Assembly: GCA_005808475.1 (NCBI GenBank)
Contig: SYLY01000347.1
Span: forward strand, 1 to 58,844
DNA: 58,844 bases
Source: Acidobacteriota bacterium
GTDB taxonomy: Bacteria; Acidobacteriota; Terriglobia; Bryobacterales; Bryobacteraceae
Direction: 5' to 3'
In this document: in pieces, positions 1 through 10,039 of the stretch
Layout: every line of letters begins with the position of its first letter
Position numbering within the stretch: position 1 is the first letter of the stretch
The notes under the pieces: model-generated
The model's input: the letters and a program-made list of their open reading frames with translations, nothing else
Told to the model about the DNA's origin: nothing
The model's database searches: none
Made by a program: the position numbers and the translations under genes

Positions 1-168
1 ACGATGCTGTTCGTCTCGCACGACCGTACGTTTCTGCGCGGGCTGGGATCGCGGGTGCTCGAACTCGGCGGCGATAGCGGCGCGGATCGCGAACCGCTGG
101 TCTACCCGGGTTCCTATGTCGAGTACGTGGAGAAGACGGGGCACGAGGCTCCGGGCACGCACACGTAG
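1..168 (+). CDS. ABC-F family ATP-binding protein, C-terminal fragment
   Basis: Partial gene; the reading frame is open from base 1 and ends at TAG 166-168, giving the last 55 residues. It reads LFVSHDRTFLRGL near its start, the H-loop ('switch histidine', SHDR) of an ABC ATPase in the form typical of ABC-F proteins, then a short PGSYVEYVEK-like stretch normally seen at the end of the second nucleotide-binding domain. ABC-F proteins are soluble duplicated ATPases that act on ribosomes; this follows from the family only. A 12-bp perfect palindrome, GCCGGCGCCGGC at 170-181, follows the stop and could help end transcription, but there is no T-run. The next gene is convergent. Confidence 0.82.
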   Translation, partial: TMLFVSHDRTFLRGLGSRVLELGGDSGADREPLVYPGSYVEYVEKTGHEAPGTHT

Positions 169-194
169 AGCCGGCGCCGGCCCAAATCACTGGG

Positions 195-1175
195 TTATCG
201 AATCCCCGGCAGCCCGCAAGAGAAAAGCGCGATGCCGCTGAAGGCGAAACCTCCGGAGCGATACAGCGACTCCGGCCCTGGGTCGATCAGCCCCTCGCAC
301 TCCGCTTGCGACGCCGCCCCGGCGAGTGAGAGCGCATCCGATACCGGTTTGATCCGGTCCTTCTGAGGCGCGGCGAGAACATCCCGAATCTTCGCGCCCG
401 TGCGGGCTTGCTCGGCGCGAATCTCGCGCCGGATGGTCTCGATTTCGGCATACCGCAAGCCCAGGTCCGCCGCGCCGGGCATCTGACTTCCGGTGATCTC
501 GTCGATCTCGGCCTGCACCTGCTGGGACCGAAGCAGGCGCGATTCCTGCCAGCGTCCGAAGTCCACCACGGCCGCGGCCATGGACCCGGCCTGGCGATCC
601 GTCAGGTCGAGGTACAGAGAGATGGCGAGCGGCGGTCCTGGCGAGTAGCAGTATTGTGGAACGAACGAGAGCGCGAATCTCGATGACGGAACGAAGGAGC
701 CCACCAGCAAACCGGCGAAGCCGCCCGCCGTGATTGCTCCCGCTAGAAGCTCGCCGGCGGTATCGTCGAGCAACCCGGTGCAGACGGCCTCTTGCGCCAG
801 CGCGCGCAGACGGCGCGACTGCTCGAGGACGCGCAACTTGGCTTGCTGCGCGGCAGTCATCAACCGGCGATTGGCTTCCGCGCGCGTCTGTCCGGCGGCC
901 GCGATCTCGCGGCGGATCGTCTCTATCTCGACGAAGCGCGCTCCCAGGGCCAGCGGATCGAGAGGATCCCGCGACATTTCGGCGGTGAGTTCGCCTTGCA
1001 CCTGCGCGGAGCGCTGGAACCGCTGCGTCGCGAACGCCGAATATTCGGAGCCGTTCCGCGCGATCGTGGCGCCCTGTTCCGGCGTCAACTCCAGATATCG
1101 GGCAAGAGGCGAAACCGGCGGACCGGACTGTGCCATTCCGGCGGCGGCAACAATCAACGCGACGAATGGCCTCAT
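195..1175 (-). CDS. Secreted Spy/CpxP-like protein with an internal duplication
   Basis: 326-residue exported protein of unknown function. The ATG at 1175 is chosen because it is followed directly by a signal peptide (MRPFVALIVAAAGMAQS); a longer frame reaching 1265 would add an Arg/Cys-rich stretch with no signal-like character. The mature part holds two copies of one helical unit. Each begins LARYLELTPEQ or ISLYLDLTDRQ, continues through an SAQVQ/SQQVQ segment and ends with the shared block EIETIRREI. The LTPEQ-type motif and charged amphipathic helices resemble periplasmic chaperone-like Spy/CpxP proteins, but this is similarity by eye. The gene follows the 1180-1527 gene by 4 nt on the same strand, so the two are probably cotranscribed. 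Confidence 0.7.
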   Translation of the reverse strand: MRPFVALIVAAAGMAQSGPPVSPLARYLELTPEQGATIARNGSEYSAFATQRFQRSAQVQGELTAEMSRDPLDPLALGARFVEIETIRREIAAAGQTRAEANRRLMTAAQQAKLRVLEQSRRLRALAQEAVCTGLLDDTAGELLAGAITAGGFAGLLVGSFVPSSRFALSFVPQYCYSPGPPLAISLYLDLTDRQAGSMAAAVVDFGRWQESRLLRSQQVQAEIDEITGSQMPGAADLGLRYAEIETIRREIRAEQARTGAKIRDVLAAPQKDRIKPVSDALSLAGAASQAECEGLIDPGPESLYRSGGFAFSGIALFSCGLPGIR

Positions 1176-1179
1176 GCCG

Positions 1180-1527
1180 CTATTGTACGGTGCGCGACCG
1201 GGGCTTCTCCCGCTCGATCCGCACCGTGACCGCTTCCAACACGCCGTCGGCGGCGCGACGGCCATCCACCGTCAGCCGTACGCCGGGAAGCACGTCCGCC
1301 GCCTTCGCGGCCTTGTCCCCGTCGAAGTACTTCGTCTTGCGGGAGAGCTGAAAGACCATCGTGTTTTCATTGTCGACTTCCAATTCGAGCTTTCCCTTGC
1401 GTATCGCGCCGGCCGGTCCCTTGAACGTGGCCGCCATGCTCGCTTCCACCTCGCGCCGCTCGAACTGCGCCTCCGCCACCGCCGCGAGCGCGATCGCCAG
1501 GACGGCCACCATGCCGGTTCTTCCCAT
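1180..1527 (-). CDS. Small secreted protein, DUF5666-like
   Basis: 115-residue protein with a cleavable signal peptide (MGRTGMVAVLAIALAAVAEA) and a compact beta-rich body. The pattern (KTKYFDG, then VLPGVRLTVDGRR, then ALEAVTVRIE-like strands) resembles the small OB-like DUF5666 proteins common in Acidobacteria, where a 'to-be-used value then modifier' strand order repeats. No catalytic motif is visible. It is the first gene of a two-gene minus-strand unit with the Spy-like gene 4 nt downstream. Function unknown; export to the periplasm is the only firm inference. Confidence 0.62.
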   Translation of the reverse strand: MGRTGMVAVLAIALAAVAEAQFERREVEASMAATFKGPAGAIRKGKLELEVDNENTMVFQLSRKTKYFDGDKAAKAADVLPGVRLTVDGRRAADGVLEAVTVRIEREKPRSRTVQ

Positions 1528-1684
1528 GTCTCATTAGAACCCGAATGCCGGCCGCCTGGCGCCGCTGGGGCGCCTCACCCTAATCGTGGCGCGACTTCAC
1601 CCAGTTCGCGCGCCGCCGCCACGCCAAGCTCTGGAATCTCAGCCGGACCCGCATTGGCCCGCCGCGTGCTTGCGTACCGCGGCA

Positions 1685-2179
1685 ATGGTCCGTGCGAAGA
1701 CTGTCGCCGGCGCGGCGGGCGCCGTCTTTCTGGTATTGCAACTGGTCCCCGTCTATCCTCGTGAGAATCCGCCGGCGCGCCCGGAGGCCACGATCGAGAG
1801 CCACCTGGAAGTTTCACCGCCCGTCAAGACGATTCTCGACCGCTCGTGCCGCGACTGCCACTCCGACGAGACCAGGTGGCCCTGGTATTCGGGCGTGGCG
1901 CCGGTTTCCTGGTTGATCGTGCGCGACGTGGAAAAGGCGCGCTCGATCATGAACTTCTCCCGCTGGTCCGACGGCGCGGGCAAGAAACTGGAGCTCGCGG
2001 TGGGCATGCTGGCCGCTTCCTGCTCCGACGTCACGGTGGGCCGTATGCCCAAACCCGACTACGCCTTCCTGCACAGCGAAGCCAAGCTGAACAAGGCCGA
2101 CATCGCCGCGTTCTGCGCGTGGTCGAAGAGCGAAGGCAAGCGTTTGCTGATCGCCAGGAGGAAGAAAGCCGCTAACTGA
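1685..2179 (+). CDS. Membrane-anchored haem-binding domain protein (Haem_bd type)
   Basis: 164-residue protein with an N-terminal hydrophobic segment (VAGAAGAVFLVLQLVPVY) followed by one c-type haem motif, CRDCH, and a WPWYSGVAPVSWLI stretch characteristic of the Haem_bd domain family (PF14376). The C-terminal quarter is rich in Lys/Arg. The frame extends back to 1586, but the ATG at 1685 places the hydrophobic segment at the N-terminus and is preferred. Haem attachment would occur outside the cytoplasm. The same-strand genes after it are a GlcG-like protein and a PSCyt1 cytochrome, suggesting a local set of haem or redox proteins, but no specific pathway is shown. Confidence 0.75.
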   Translation: MVRAKTVAGAAGAVFLVLQLVPVYPRENPPARPEATIESHLEVSPPVKTILDRSCRDCHSDETRWPWYSGVAPVSWLIVRDVEKARSIMNFSRWSDGAGKKLELAVGMLAASCSDVTVGRMPKPDYAFLHSEAKLNKADIAAFCAWSKSEGKRLLIARRKKAAN

Positions 2180-2220
2180 TCCACCTGGAATCCGGCGCTG
2201 CCTGTGCTACGCTCGACTGC

Positions 2221-2694
2221 ATGAGAAAAGCCCTCTTTCTGGCGGCCCTTTGCGTGTCGATGGCCGCCGTTTCGATAGCGCAACTGGCTTCCAAGAAGTC
2301 GATGACTCTCGCCGCCGCCAAGCAGATCGCGGCCGCGGCCGAGAAGGAAGCCGCCGCGAACAAGTGGACCGTGGTGATCGCGATTCTGGACGACGGAGGT
2401 AACCTCGTCTACCTGCAGCGCATGGACGGAACCCAGATCGGAAGCATCGATGTCGCCGTCGAAAAGGGGAGAAGCTCGGTCAAGTTCAAACGTCCCACCA
2501 AGGCCTTCGAGGACGCGTTGAAAGGCGGCCGCCAGGCCATTCTGCGGCTTCCCGGCGCTCTGCCCGTGGAGGGCGGCATTCCGCTCATGAAGGACGGCGT
2601 GGTGGTGGGCGCCATCGGCGTCAGCGGCGTCCAATCGTTCGAGGACGCCCAGATCGCCGCGGCCGGCGTGAAGGTGTTCGACTCGATGAACTGA
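2221..2694 (+). CDS. Exported GlcG/HbpS family (DUF336) haem-binding-like protein
   Basis: 157-residue protein with a signal peptide (MRKALFLAALCVSMAAVSIAQ) and a single GlcG/HbpS-type domain. Diagnostic features are LTLAAAKQIAAAAE-type first helix, the strand VVIAILDDGGNLVYLQRMDG, the segment ending PVEGGIPLMKDG, and a final GAIGVSGV strand. Members of this family form oligomers and some (HbpS) bind haem and sense redox stress; others sit in glycolate loci. It lies 41 nt after a haem-binding-domain gene and 77 nt before the PSCyt gene, both on the same strand. Haem binding is inferred from the family and the neighbours. Confidence 0.82.
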   Translation: MRKALFLAALCVSMAAVSIAQLASKKSMTLAAAKQIAAAAEKEAAANKWTVVIAILDDGGNLVYLQRMDGTQIGSIDVAVEKGRSSVKFKRPTKAFEDALKGGRQAILRLPGALPVEGGIPLMKDGVVVGAIGVSGVQSFEDAQIAAAGVKVFDSMN

Positions 2695-2740
2695 CGCAAG
2701 GACCGGCGCAGCCGGCAGTACGATCGCCGCGGCCCGGAAC

Positions 2741-2746
2741 TATAAT
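2741..2746 (+). promoter_or_regulatory. Putative -10 element (TATAAT) upstream of the PSCyt gene
   Basis: An exact TATAAT stands in otherwise GC-rich sequence, 25 nt before the ATG at 2772. A -35 is not recognisable at 17 bp. The element overlaps an in-frame ATG at 2745, which argues that translation starts at 2772, after the transcription start. Confidence 0.5.
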
Positions 2747-2771
2747 GGTCACCGAACGCCTCCACACGATC

Positions 2772-5700
2772 ATGCGGTTTTTGTCGCGCGCGCTCGCCTT
2801 CTCCTCGCCCTTCCTACTGGCCGCCCAGCCCGCCGGACTGGAGCGCTTCGAAACCAGCGTGCGCCCGGTGCTGGCGCGGATCTGCCAAGGATGCCATGGC
2901 GCCAAGACCGAACATGCGGGTCTGCGCCTGGACTCCCGCGCGGCGATCCTGCGCGGCGGCGCCCATGGACCCGCGATCGTCCCCGGCGATCCCGCCGCCA
3001 GCCTGCTCGTCAAGGCGATCCGGCACGAAGGTCCCAAGATGCCGCCGGGAGCCAAACTGAAGCCGGAAGAGATCGACGCGATCGAGACCTGGATCGGCGA
3101 GGGTGCGCCGTGGCCCGCCGAGTCCGCCGCGCCGCAATCGAAGAGCGTCGTCGAGCGAGCCAGGGACGCCTGGGCGTTCCAGCCTGTCGCCAATCCCACG
3201 CCACCCGTGGTCGCGAATCGCGCCTGGGTGCGAACGCCCGTGGACGCGTTCATCCTGCGCCGGCTGGAGCAAGCCAAGCTCGCGCCCGCCGAGCCGGCGG
3301 ATCGCCGCACGCTGCTGCGCCGCCTTACGTTCGATCTCACCGGGCTTCCGCCCAAGCCCGAAGAACTCGAGAGCTTCGCCAACGATACCCGCCCCGAGGC
3401 CTATTCCGATGCCGTCGAGCGGCTGCTTCGGTCCCAGCGCTTCGGCGAACACTGGGCGCGCCACTGGATGGATCTGGTGCGCTACTCCGAGTCGCACGGA
3501 AGCCAGGGCGACTTCGATTTGCCGCTCGCCTGGCGCTACCGCGACTACCTGATCCGCGCTCTGAACTCCGACGTTCCCTACGACCAGTTGATTCGCGAAC
3601 ATCTGGCCGGCGACTTGCTACCGCGGCCTCGCATCGACGCGAAAGGGAGCGTCAACGAATCGATCCTCGGAACCGCGCACCTGCGCATGGTCGAGTACGG
3701 GTATGTTCCCGTTGACGCGCTCGACGACCAGGTCAAGGTGGTGGACAACCAGATCGATGTGCTGTCGAAAGCGTTCCAGGGTCTCACCGTTTCGTGCGCG
3801 CGCTGCCACGACCACAAGTTCGATCCCATCACGCAGAAGGACTTCTACGCTCTCTACGGGATTCTGGCGAGCACGCGTCCGGGACAGGTCACCATCGATG
3901 CGCGCGACCGGATCGATATCCACCGCGCCGAGCTTGGCGAGTTGCGGGGCAAGATCCGCGCCGAACTCGCGCGGGCGTGGCTCGACGCGAAGCCGGACCT
4001 GTCGCGCGAGTTGCCGCCGCGGCAAGGGGCGGCCCCGAAGAAGGGAGAGGAACCCAGCTACGGCCCTCTCCAACTTTGGCGCGACCTGAAGGACCTGAGC
4101 GTCCACACTTTCCGCGAAGCGTGGCCGCGCGCGGCCGGCATGCCGCGCAAGGCTGCCGGACACGGGGAAATCCGCCGCGTATGGGATCTCCGGGGGAAAG
4201 ACTACGCGGCTTGGTTTCGCCACGGCAACGGCCTACCGGACGGCCCCTCCGCCGCCGGAGAATTCTTCGTGCACCCCGAGGGCCCCCGCCTGATCAACGG
4301 CATCTATCCGGCGGGCGTCTACTCGCATCTGATCTCGCGGAAGCACAGCGCCGTTCTGCAGTCGCCGCGTTTCGTGGTCGAGTCGGATTCGATCTCGATT
4401 TGCGTGCTGGGGGGGAACGTGGCTTGGGCCCGGCTGGTGGTGGAGAACTACGCGCTCGGAGCCGGCGGCATCTATCCCGCCGCGAACCTGACCAACGACA
4501 CGATGCACTGGATTCGGTTCGACACCGCGTACCGGAAGGGCTCGCACGCCTACATCGAACTCGCCACCTTCGACGACCGGCCGCGCGCGTTCGGAGGCTC
4601 GCCCGCCGAACTGGAACAGAAGCCCACCGACGGCCGGTCTCACTTCGGCATCGCCGAAGTCGTCTTCCACGACGGCGCTAAACCGCCGGTTGAGAACTCC
4701 CCGCCGGCGGCGCTGCTTTTCGACGGACCCGCGCCGGATTCGCCCGCGCAACTCGCCGCCCGCTACATGGCGGTGCTGCGCGAATGCATCGCCGCGTGGA
4801 GGGATGGCCGCCTGACGGGGGCGCAGGCGGAGTACCTCGATTTCTTCGTGCGCAACGGCTGGCTCCCGAACACCTTGAAGGACGTGCCTTCGGTTGCGCC
4901 GCTGATCGAGCGTTATCGCCGGCTGGAGGCGGAGATCCCCGTTCCCCTCCGCTCGCCCGGAGCGATGACCGGCACCGCGTTCGATCAACCGCTCTTCGTT
5001 CGCGGCAACCACAACAGCCCAGGTCCCGCCGTGCCGCGAAGGTACCTCGAGGCGCTGGGCGGCCAACGGTGCGACGCTCCGTCGAGCGGACGGCTGGAAC
5101 TCGCTCATGCGATCGCGAACCCGAAGAACCCGCTCACCGCGCGCGTGATGGTCAATCGCGTTTGGGGACGCTTGTTTGGCGCCGGCCTGGTCGCCACGGT
5201 CGACAATTTCGGCAAGAACGGGGAGCGTCCCTCGCACCCGGAACTGCTCGACTATCTGGCCACGCGGTTCGTGGAGCAGGGCTGGTCGATCAAGTCGGCG
5301 ATCCGGCTGATGGTCACTTCGAACGTCTACCAATTGAGTTCGCGCGGCCCAGCGGAAACCGCCGTTCTCCTGCAACATGCGCGGACGCGGCGTCTTCCCG
5401 CCGAATCCCTGCGCGACTCCATCCTCGCCACATCCGGCGACCTCGACCTCTCCATGTATGGCCCCGGCATCGACGTCTATTACTCCGGCAAGACCGAGGG
5501 CGGCGGCAAAGTGGGACCGCTCGATGGCGCGCGCCGCCGCGGCGTCTACCAGCGGATCAAACGCAACGCGCAGAATCCGTTTTTGGAGGCGTTCGATTCG
5601 CCCAAGCCCACCAGCACACGCGGACAACGCGACGCCACCAACGTTCCGGCGCAGTCGCTGACCTTGATGAACGACGCGTTCGTCGTCGATCAGGCTTCGA

Positions 5701-5930
5701 AATGGGCGGACCGCATCGCCGCCGATGGCTCGGTCTCGGTGAAGGACCGCGTCGAGCGGATGCTCTATCGCGCGCTGGGACGCCGCCCTTCGGCGGAAGA
5801 GATCGCCTCGGCGGCGGACTACGTGGCACAATGCGCGGCGCCAGGTTCGAACCCGATGTCCGACCGCGGCGCGTGGAAGGACCTGGCGCACTCGATTTTC
5901 AACTTCAAGGAGTTCCTGTACCTGCGATGA
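2772..5930 (+). CDS. PSCyt1-DUF1549-DUF1553 cytochrome (PSD1 family)
   Basis: 1052-residue exported protein. After a signal peptide ([17 protein letters not shown]) comes a PSCyt1 cytochrome c domain with haem motif CQGCH at about residue 40. A DUF1549 (PSCyt2) domain follows, with [28 protein letters not shown] and a second motif [13 protein letters not shown]. The central part, about residues 450-650, is beta-rich. The C-terminal DUF1553 part has [18 protein letters not shown] and ends with [10 protein letters not shown]. These large proteins are common in Planctomycetes, Verrucomicrobia and Solibacter-type Acidobacteria; their function is not established, though roles in polymer degradation or electron transfer have been proposed. 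Its stop overlaps the start of the DUF1501 gene (ATGA), so the two are translationally coupled. Confidence 0.9.
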   Translation: MRFLSRALAFSSPFLLAAQPAGLERFETSVRPVLARICQGCHGAKTEHAGLRLDSRAAILRGGAHGPAIVPGDPAASLLVKAIRHEGPKMPPGAKLKPEEIDAIETWIGEGAPWPAESAAPQSKSVVERARDAWAFQPVANPTPPVVANRAWVRTPVDAFILRRLEQAKLAPAEPADRRTLLRRLTFDLTGLPPKPEELESFANDTRPEAYSDAVERLLRSQRFGEHWARHWMDLVRYSESHGSQGDFDLPLAWRYRDYLIRALNSDVPYDQLIREHLAGDLLPRPRIDAKGSVNESILGTAHLRMVEYGYVPVDALDDQVKVVDNQIDVLSKAFQGLTVSCARCHDHKFDPITQKDFYALYGILASTRPGQVTIDARDRIDIHRAELGELRGKIRAELARAWLDAKPDLSRELPPRQGAAPKKGEEPSYGPLQLWRDLKDLSVHTFREAWPRAAGMPRKAAGHGEIRRVWDLRGKDYAAWFRHGNGLPDGPSAAGEFFVHPEGPRLINGIYPAGVYSHLISRKHSAVLQSPRFVVESDSISICVLGGNVAWARLVVENYALGAGGIYPAANLTNDTMHWIRFDTAYRKGSHAYIELATFDDRPRAFGGSPAELEQKPTDGRSHFGIAEVVFHDGAKPPVENSPPAALLFDGPAPDSPAQLAARYMAVLRECIAAWRDGRLTGAQAEYLDFFVRNGWLPNTLKDVPSVAPLIERYRRLEAEIPVPLRSPGAMTGTAFDQPLFVRGNHNSPGPAVPRRYLEALGGQRCDAPSSGRLELAHAIANPKNPLTARVMVNRVWGRLFGAGLVATVDNFGKNGERPSHPELLDYLATRFVEQGWSIKSAIRLMVTSNVYQLSSRGPAETAVLLQHARTRRLPAESLRDSILATSGDLDLSMYGPGIDVYYSGKTEGGGKVGPLDGARRRGVYQRIKRNAQNPFLEAFDSPKPTSTRGQRDATNVPAQSLTLMNDAFVVDQASKWADRIAADGSVSVKDRVERMLYRALGRRPSAEEIASAADYVAQCAAPGSNPMSDRGAWKDLAHSIFNFKEFLYLR

Positions 5931-7321
5931 GACGCGCACTCTCCCGCCGCGATCTGCTCCGCCGCGCCTCCACGGGCTTCGGCATGACGGCGTTCGCCGG
6001 GCTCGCCGCGGCGGACGCGGGACCCCGCGCGCCGCACTTTGCACCCAAAGTCAAAAGCGTCATCTTCTGTTTCATGTCTGGCGGCGTGTCCCACATCGAT
6101 TCGTTCGATCCCAAGCCGCGTCTGGCCCGCGACGCCGGCAAACCGATGCCGGTGCCGGTGAAGCCGACCATGTTCAACAACAACAAGGGCATCATGCCGA
6201 GCCCATGGAAGTTCGCCAACCGCGGCCAGTCCGGCATCCCGGTGAGCGAACTGTTCCCGCACGTGGCGCGGCGCGCCGACGATCTCTGCGTGATCCGCTC
6301 CATGACGAGCACTGGCAACGAACACGCCCAAGCCAATTTCCTCATTCACACCGGCCAGCCATTCCTCGGCTTCCCCAACGCGGGCGCCTGGATCGCCTAC
6401 GGACTCGGCAGCGAGAACCGGAATCTGCCCGGCTTCGTGGTGCTCGCCAGCGGCGGGATTCCGCTGGGCGGCATCGGCATGTTCGGAAGCGGCTTTCTAC
6501 CGTCCGACTATCAGGCCTCCGTCTTTTATCCCGAACGCGACGAGCCGCTCCACGACATCAAACCCAAGGAAGACGATGCCGCCCAGCGCCGCCGCCTGGC
6601 CTTCGTGGCGTCGATGGATCGCGCTCACCTCCATCGCGCGGGAGCCGATCCCAACGTGGAAGCCGCCATACGCAACTACGAGACCGCGTACCGCATGCAA
6701 GGCGCGGTTCCGGAACTGATGGATCTGAGCGGCGAATCGGAGGCAACGAAGAGGCTCTACGGAATGGACTCGCCCAACGCGGCCACCGCCGCGTACGGCA
6801 AGGAGTGCCTGCTGGCCCGCCGCCTGGTGGAGCGCGGCGTCCGCTTCATCGAATTGACGTGCCTGATGCGCGAAGCCGACAAGGGCCAGATCGGCAATCC
6901 CTGGGATCAGCACAACGGGTTGAAGGGGGGCCACCAGGACATGGCGCTCCATGTGGATCAACCCATCGCCGGCCTGATCCAGGACCTGAAGTCGCGCGGT
7001 CTGTTCGACGAGACGCTGATCGTCTGGGCGGGCGAATTCGGCCGCACGCCGTTCGCCCAAGGCGACGATGGCCGCGATCACAATCCCTACGGATTCAGCA
7101 TCTGGCTGGCGGGCGGCGGCGTGAAGCGCGGCTTCATCCACGGGCAGACCGACGACCTCGGCTATCACGCGATCGAGAATCCGATGACCGTCTACGACCT
7201 TTGGGCGACCGTACTGCACCTGCTCGGCGTCGATCACGAACGGTTGACCTACCGCTACAGCGGCCGCGATTTCCGGATCTCCGACGTTCACGGCCGCGTG
7301 GTGAAGGAACTGCTCGCCTGA
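5927..7321 (+). CDS. Tat-exported DUF1501 protein
   Basis: 464-residue protein starting at the ATG of an ATGA overlap with the preceding gene. The N-terminus carries a twin-arginine signal ([10 protein letters not shown] followed by a hydrophobic stretch). The body shows the sulfatase/alkaline-phosphatase-like DUF1501 pattern: [20 protein letters not shown], then a GEFGRTPF block and DHNP(Y)G near the C-terminus, with [14 protein letters not shown] before it. DUF1501 genes accompany DUF1549/DUF1553 genes in many genomes, as here. No enzymatic activity is assigned with confidence. A longer frame beginning at 4784 is only the antecedent of this one in another gene's shadow. Confidence 0.92.
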   Translation: MRRALSRRDLLRRASTGFGMTAFAGLAAADAGPRAPHFAPKVKSVIFCFMSGGVSHIDSFDPKPRLARDAGKPMPVPVKPTMFNNNKGIMPSPWKFANRGQSGIPVSELFPHVARRADDLCVIRSMTSTGNEHAQANFLIHTGQPFLGFPNAGAWIAYGLGSENRNLPGFVVLASGGIPLGGIGMFGSGFLPSDYQASVFYPERDEPLHDIKPKEDDAAQRRRLAFVASMDRAHLHRAGADPNVEAAIRNYETAYRMQGAVPELMDLSGESEATKRLYGMDSPNAATAAYGKECLLARRLVERGVRFIELTCLMREADKGQIGNPWDQHNGLKGGHQDMALHVDQPIAGLIQDLKSRGLFDETLIVWAGEFGRTPFAQGDDGRDHNPYGFSIWLAGGGVKRGFIHGQTDDLGYHAIENPMTVYDLWATVLHLLGVDHERLTYRYSGRDFRISDVHGRVVKELLA

Positions 7322-7353
7322 AGCGCGGCGATCCCTCCGCGATATCCTGATTC

Positions 7354-10038
7354 TTGGGCTTCGTCTTCGGGCTCTTCCTCGCGCTGCTTGCCGCGGCGGC
7401 GCAAACCAACCGGTCCACCGGCGCGGTGGCCGGCTCCGCGGTGGACGCGAGCGGTGCGGTCGTGGCCGGCGCCAGGGTGACCGTTCGCAATCCGGATACG
7501 TCCGCCGCGCGATCCGTCTCCACGGGGCTCGATGGGCGATTCTCGGTGGCAGGGCTTTCGCCGGGAACCTACACCGTTCGTCTCGAGGCCGCCGGATTCG
7601 CCCCGGTGACGGTGAAGCCCTTTGTCCTCTCCGCTGGCCAAGTGGTCAGCCAGCGGTTCGAACTGCGTCCCGCCGCCGCGACGGACAGTATCGAGGTCAA
7701 GGAGGAGCCGGAGGCCATCGATACCACAGCGGTCAACGCGAGCGTGGCGCTCGGCTACGAACGGATCGAGGAAGCGCCCGCCCGCAGCCGGAACTACCTC
7801 AACTTCGTGCTCGCCGCGCCGGCGGTTGCGCCGTCGGCAGGCTCCAGTTCGCAGCGCACCATGACCGGCGTCCGCTCTCCGCTCGGCGACAGCGGCTTCA
7901 CGTTCGGCGGCATGCGGCCTCGCAACAACGCGATTCAGATTGACGGGCTGGACAACCGGGACGAAACCACGGGCGGCAACCGGGTCGCGGTCGGTCTGGA
8001 AATGGTGCAGGAGTTTCGCGTCGCAGCCGCGGCCGGCGGGGCCGAAATGGGCGGAGCGGCGGGCGGGCTGCTCAACATGATCACGCGCTCCGGCGTCAAC
8101 GTCTGGCACGGCGACCTGACGCTGTTCGGCCAGCACGAGCGGATGAACGCGCGCCAGCCCGGCACGGGCGCGGAACGTAAGGCGCGGTTCCGCCGGATTC
8201 AGCCCGGCGTTTCGGCGAACGGTCCGCTGCGCCGCGACCGGCTGTTCGTCTCCGGCGCCGTGGAGCACGAACGCGAGTCGGGCGAGGAATGGTCCAACAT
8301 ACCGGAACAGGCCGCGGCCGCCTACAAAGGCGCCCTTCTTGGTTTCTATCCCACCGGCGCGCGGGGAACCGAGGCTTCGCTCAAGCTCAATTGGCAGGCC
8401 GGCGGCAAGGATGCCGTTTCCGCCCGCCACGCCTATTCGCGGGGGCGCGTGCGCGGTGAAGTGCAAGGCCCCTCCAACTTCGCCGACCGCTCGGCGCAGG
8501 GAAGCAGTCTCACCACCGATCACTCGCTGGTGGGCGACTGGATCCGCGTGGCCTCGCCGCGCCTGGTGAACGACGTGCGGGTCCAGTTCGCGAAACGCGA
8601 GATGGAGCTGCGGCCGAACGGCGTGGGGCCGATGGTGGAGATCCCCGGAGCCGCCACGTTCGGGCAGTTCGCCGGCATGGATTCGGATCGCACCGAACGC
8701 CACTATCAAGTAGTGGAGAACCTGAGTTACGCCGCGCGCGGCCACCGCCTGAGCGCCGGCGCGGATCTGCACCTGGTCGCTCTCGATGCGTCGATGCGCA
8801 ACCGGTTCGCCGGCGTCTTCGTGTTCCCAACGGTCGCCGCGCTCGCCGCCGGCCGGCCCGAGCTGTACGTGCAGGCGTTCGGAGATCCGCGCACCCACCC
8901 TCGCACACTGCCGATGGGAGTCTGGCTACAGGACCGCTGGGATATCCGCTCCGGCCTGATGCTCGAAACCGGTCTCCGCTTCGAACGCCAGAGGATGCCG
9001 CGCGGGATCTCGCCCTCCTCTGACAACGCCGCGCCGCGCCTCGGATTGGCGTGGCGGCCCTCGCCGCGCCGCCCACTGGTGGCGCGGGCGGCATTCGGGC
9101 TCTTTTACGACCGGTATCCACTCGCCTATCTCAACGACGCCATCCAGAAGGACGGGGTTCACGCCTTCGAACTGTTCGCCGCCGGGGATGCCGCCGCTCG
9201 CGCCTGGGATGCCGCGCGTGGAACCGGATCGGCGCCGGTTCCACGACTCCCGGCCTCCACCTACCGAACCTCCGCCCATTTCCCATCCACCCACGCGCGC
9301 AAGTTCACGGCCGGCTTCGAACACGGACTGGGCAACGACACCTCGATCGGCGTGGAAGCCAGCCACATACGCGGGTTCCATCTGCCGCGGACTCGCAATG
9401 CCGCCGGCGCTCTTCAGCCGCGCTACGAACTCGAGCAGACCGCCCGCTCGGCATACGCGGGCGCAACCGTCACGCTCAACCGGCGGATGAGCCGCGAACT
9501 GGCCTACCTGATCGCTTACAACTTCGGCCGCACGCGAGACGACGGCTCCGATTTCGACGAGCACCCGGCGGATCCGTTCGACATCCGCCGCGACTGGTCG
9601 CTATCGCGCCAGCACCAGCGCCATCGTCTGGCGGCCAGCGCGGTCTTCGAACTGCCGGTCGACGCGCTGGAAGACGTCTCGTTCGCGCCGGTGTTCTCGG
9701 CGGGATCGGGGCGGCCCGTCAACCCGCTCACCGTGGATGGCGCGGGACTGGCCGGCGCGTTCCCGATCGCGGCGCGCCCTCCCGGTTTCGCGCGTAATTC
9801 GTTCCCGGGACCGGCGTCGGTCAGCCTGGACCTACGGGCGATGAAGACGATCAAGGTGATGGAGGGCCGGGCAATCCTGCAGTTCGGCGTCGAGAGCTTC
9901 AATCTGCTCAATCACACCAATACGGAGCGCGTCAGCCAATATTACTCGGCGGGCGGGGCGAGACTGGCATCGTTCCGCCGGTCCCTGGAAAACCTGCCCG
10001 CGCGACAGGTCCAGTTGCTGGTGCAGTTCGAATACTGA
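7354..10038 (+). CDS. Oar-like TonB-dependent receptor with carboxypeptidase-regulatory domain
   Basis: 894-residue outer-membrane receptor. It has a TTG start at 7354 and a signal peptide (FVFGLFLALLAAAAQ). A CarboxypepD_reg domain at about residues 20-105 reads GAVAGSAVDASGAVVAGARV, then GRFSVAGLSPGTYTV. A plug domain (about 130-240) contains MRPRNNAIQIDGLDN and GGLLNMITRSG. The rest is a beta-barrel ending in an aromatic residue (VQFEY). No TonB box is obvious. The start is supported because no ATG precedes the signal peptide. It lies 32 nt after the DUF1501 gene, so it may be cotranscribed. The substrate is unknown; in Acidobacteria such receptors are numerous and probably import oligosaccharides or other polymers. 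Confidence 0.87.
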   Translation: MGFVFGLFLALLAAAAQTNRSTGAVAGSAVDASGAVVAGARVTVRNPDTSAARSVSTGLDGRFSVAGLSPGTYTVRLEAAGFAPVTVKPFVLSAGQVVSQRFELRPAAATDSIEVKEEPEAIDTTAVNASVALGYERIEEAPARSRNYLNFVLAAPAVAPSAGSSSQRTMTGVRSPLGDSGFTFGGMRPRNNAIQIDGLDNRDETTGGNRVAVGLEMVQEFRVAAAAGGAEMGGAAGGLLNMITRSGVNVWHGDLTLFGQHERMNARQPGTGAERKARFRRIQPGVSANGPLRRDRLFVSGAVEHERESGEEWSNIPEQAAAAYKGALLGFYPTGARGTEASLKLNWQAGGKDAVSARHAYSRGRVRGEVQGPSNFADRSAQGSSLTTDHSLVGDWIRVASPRLVNDVRVQFAKREMELRPNGVGPMVEIPGAATFGQFAGMDSDRTERHYQVVENLSYAARGHRLSAGADLHLVALDASMRNRFAGVFVFPTVAALAAGRPELYVQAFGDPRTHPRTLPMGVWLQDRWDIRSGLMLETGLRFERQRMPRGISPSSDNAAPRLGLAWRPSPRRPLVARAAFGLFYDRYPLAYLNDAIQKDGVHAFELFAAGDAAARAWDAARGTGSAPVPRLPASTYRTSAHFPSTHARKFTAGFEHGLGNDTSIGVEASHIRGFHLPRTRNAAGALQPRYELEQTARSAYAGATVTLNRRMSRELAYLIAYNFGRTRDDGSDFDEHPADPFDIRRDWSLSRQHQRHRLAASAVFELPVDALEDVSFAPVFSAGSGRPVNPLTVDGAGLAGAFPIAARPPGFARNSFPGPASVSLDLRAMKTIKVMEGRAILQFGVESFNLLNHTNTERVSQYYSAGGARLASFRRSLENLPARQVQLLVQFEY

Positions 10039-10039
10039 G

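Noticed and set aside
2745..2771. Upstream ATG at 2745 as start of the PSCyt gene
   Set aside because: It overlaps the TATAAT at 2741-2746 and adds residues before the signal peptide; ATG 2772 fits better.
4233..6044. A 603-residue open frame on the minus strand
   Set aside because: It lies antisense to the DUF1549/DUF1553 gene and shows no protein-like motifs; in GC-rich DNA such frames arise from third-position codon bias.
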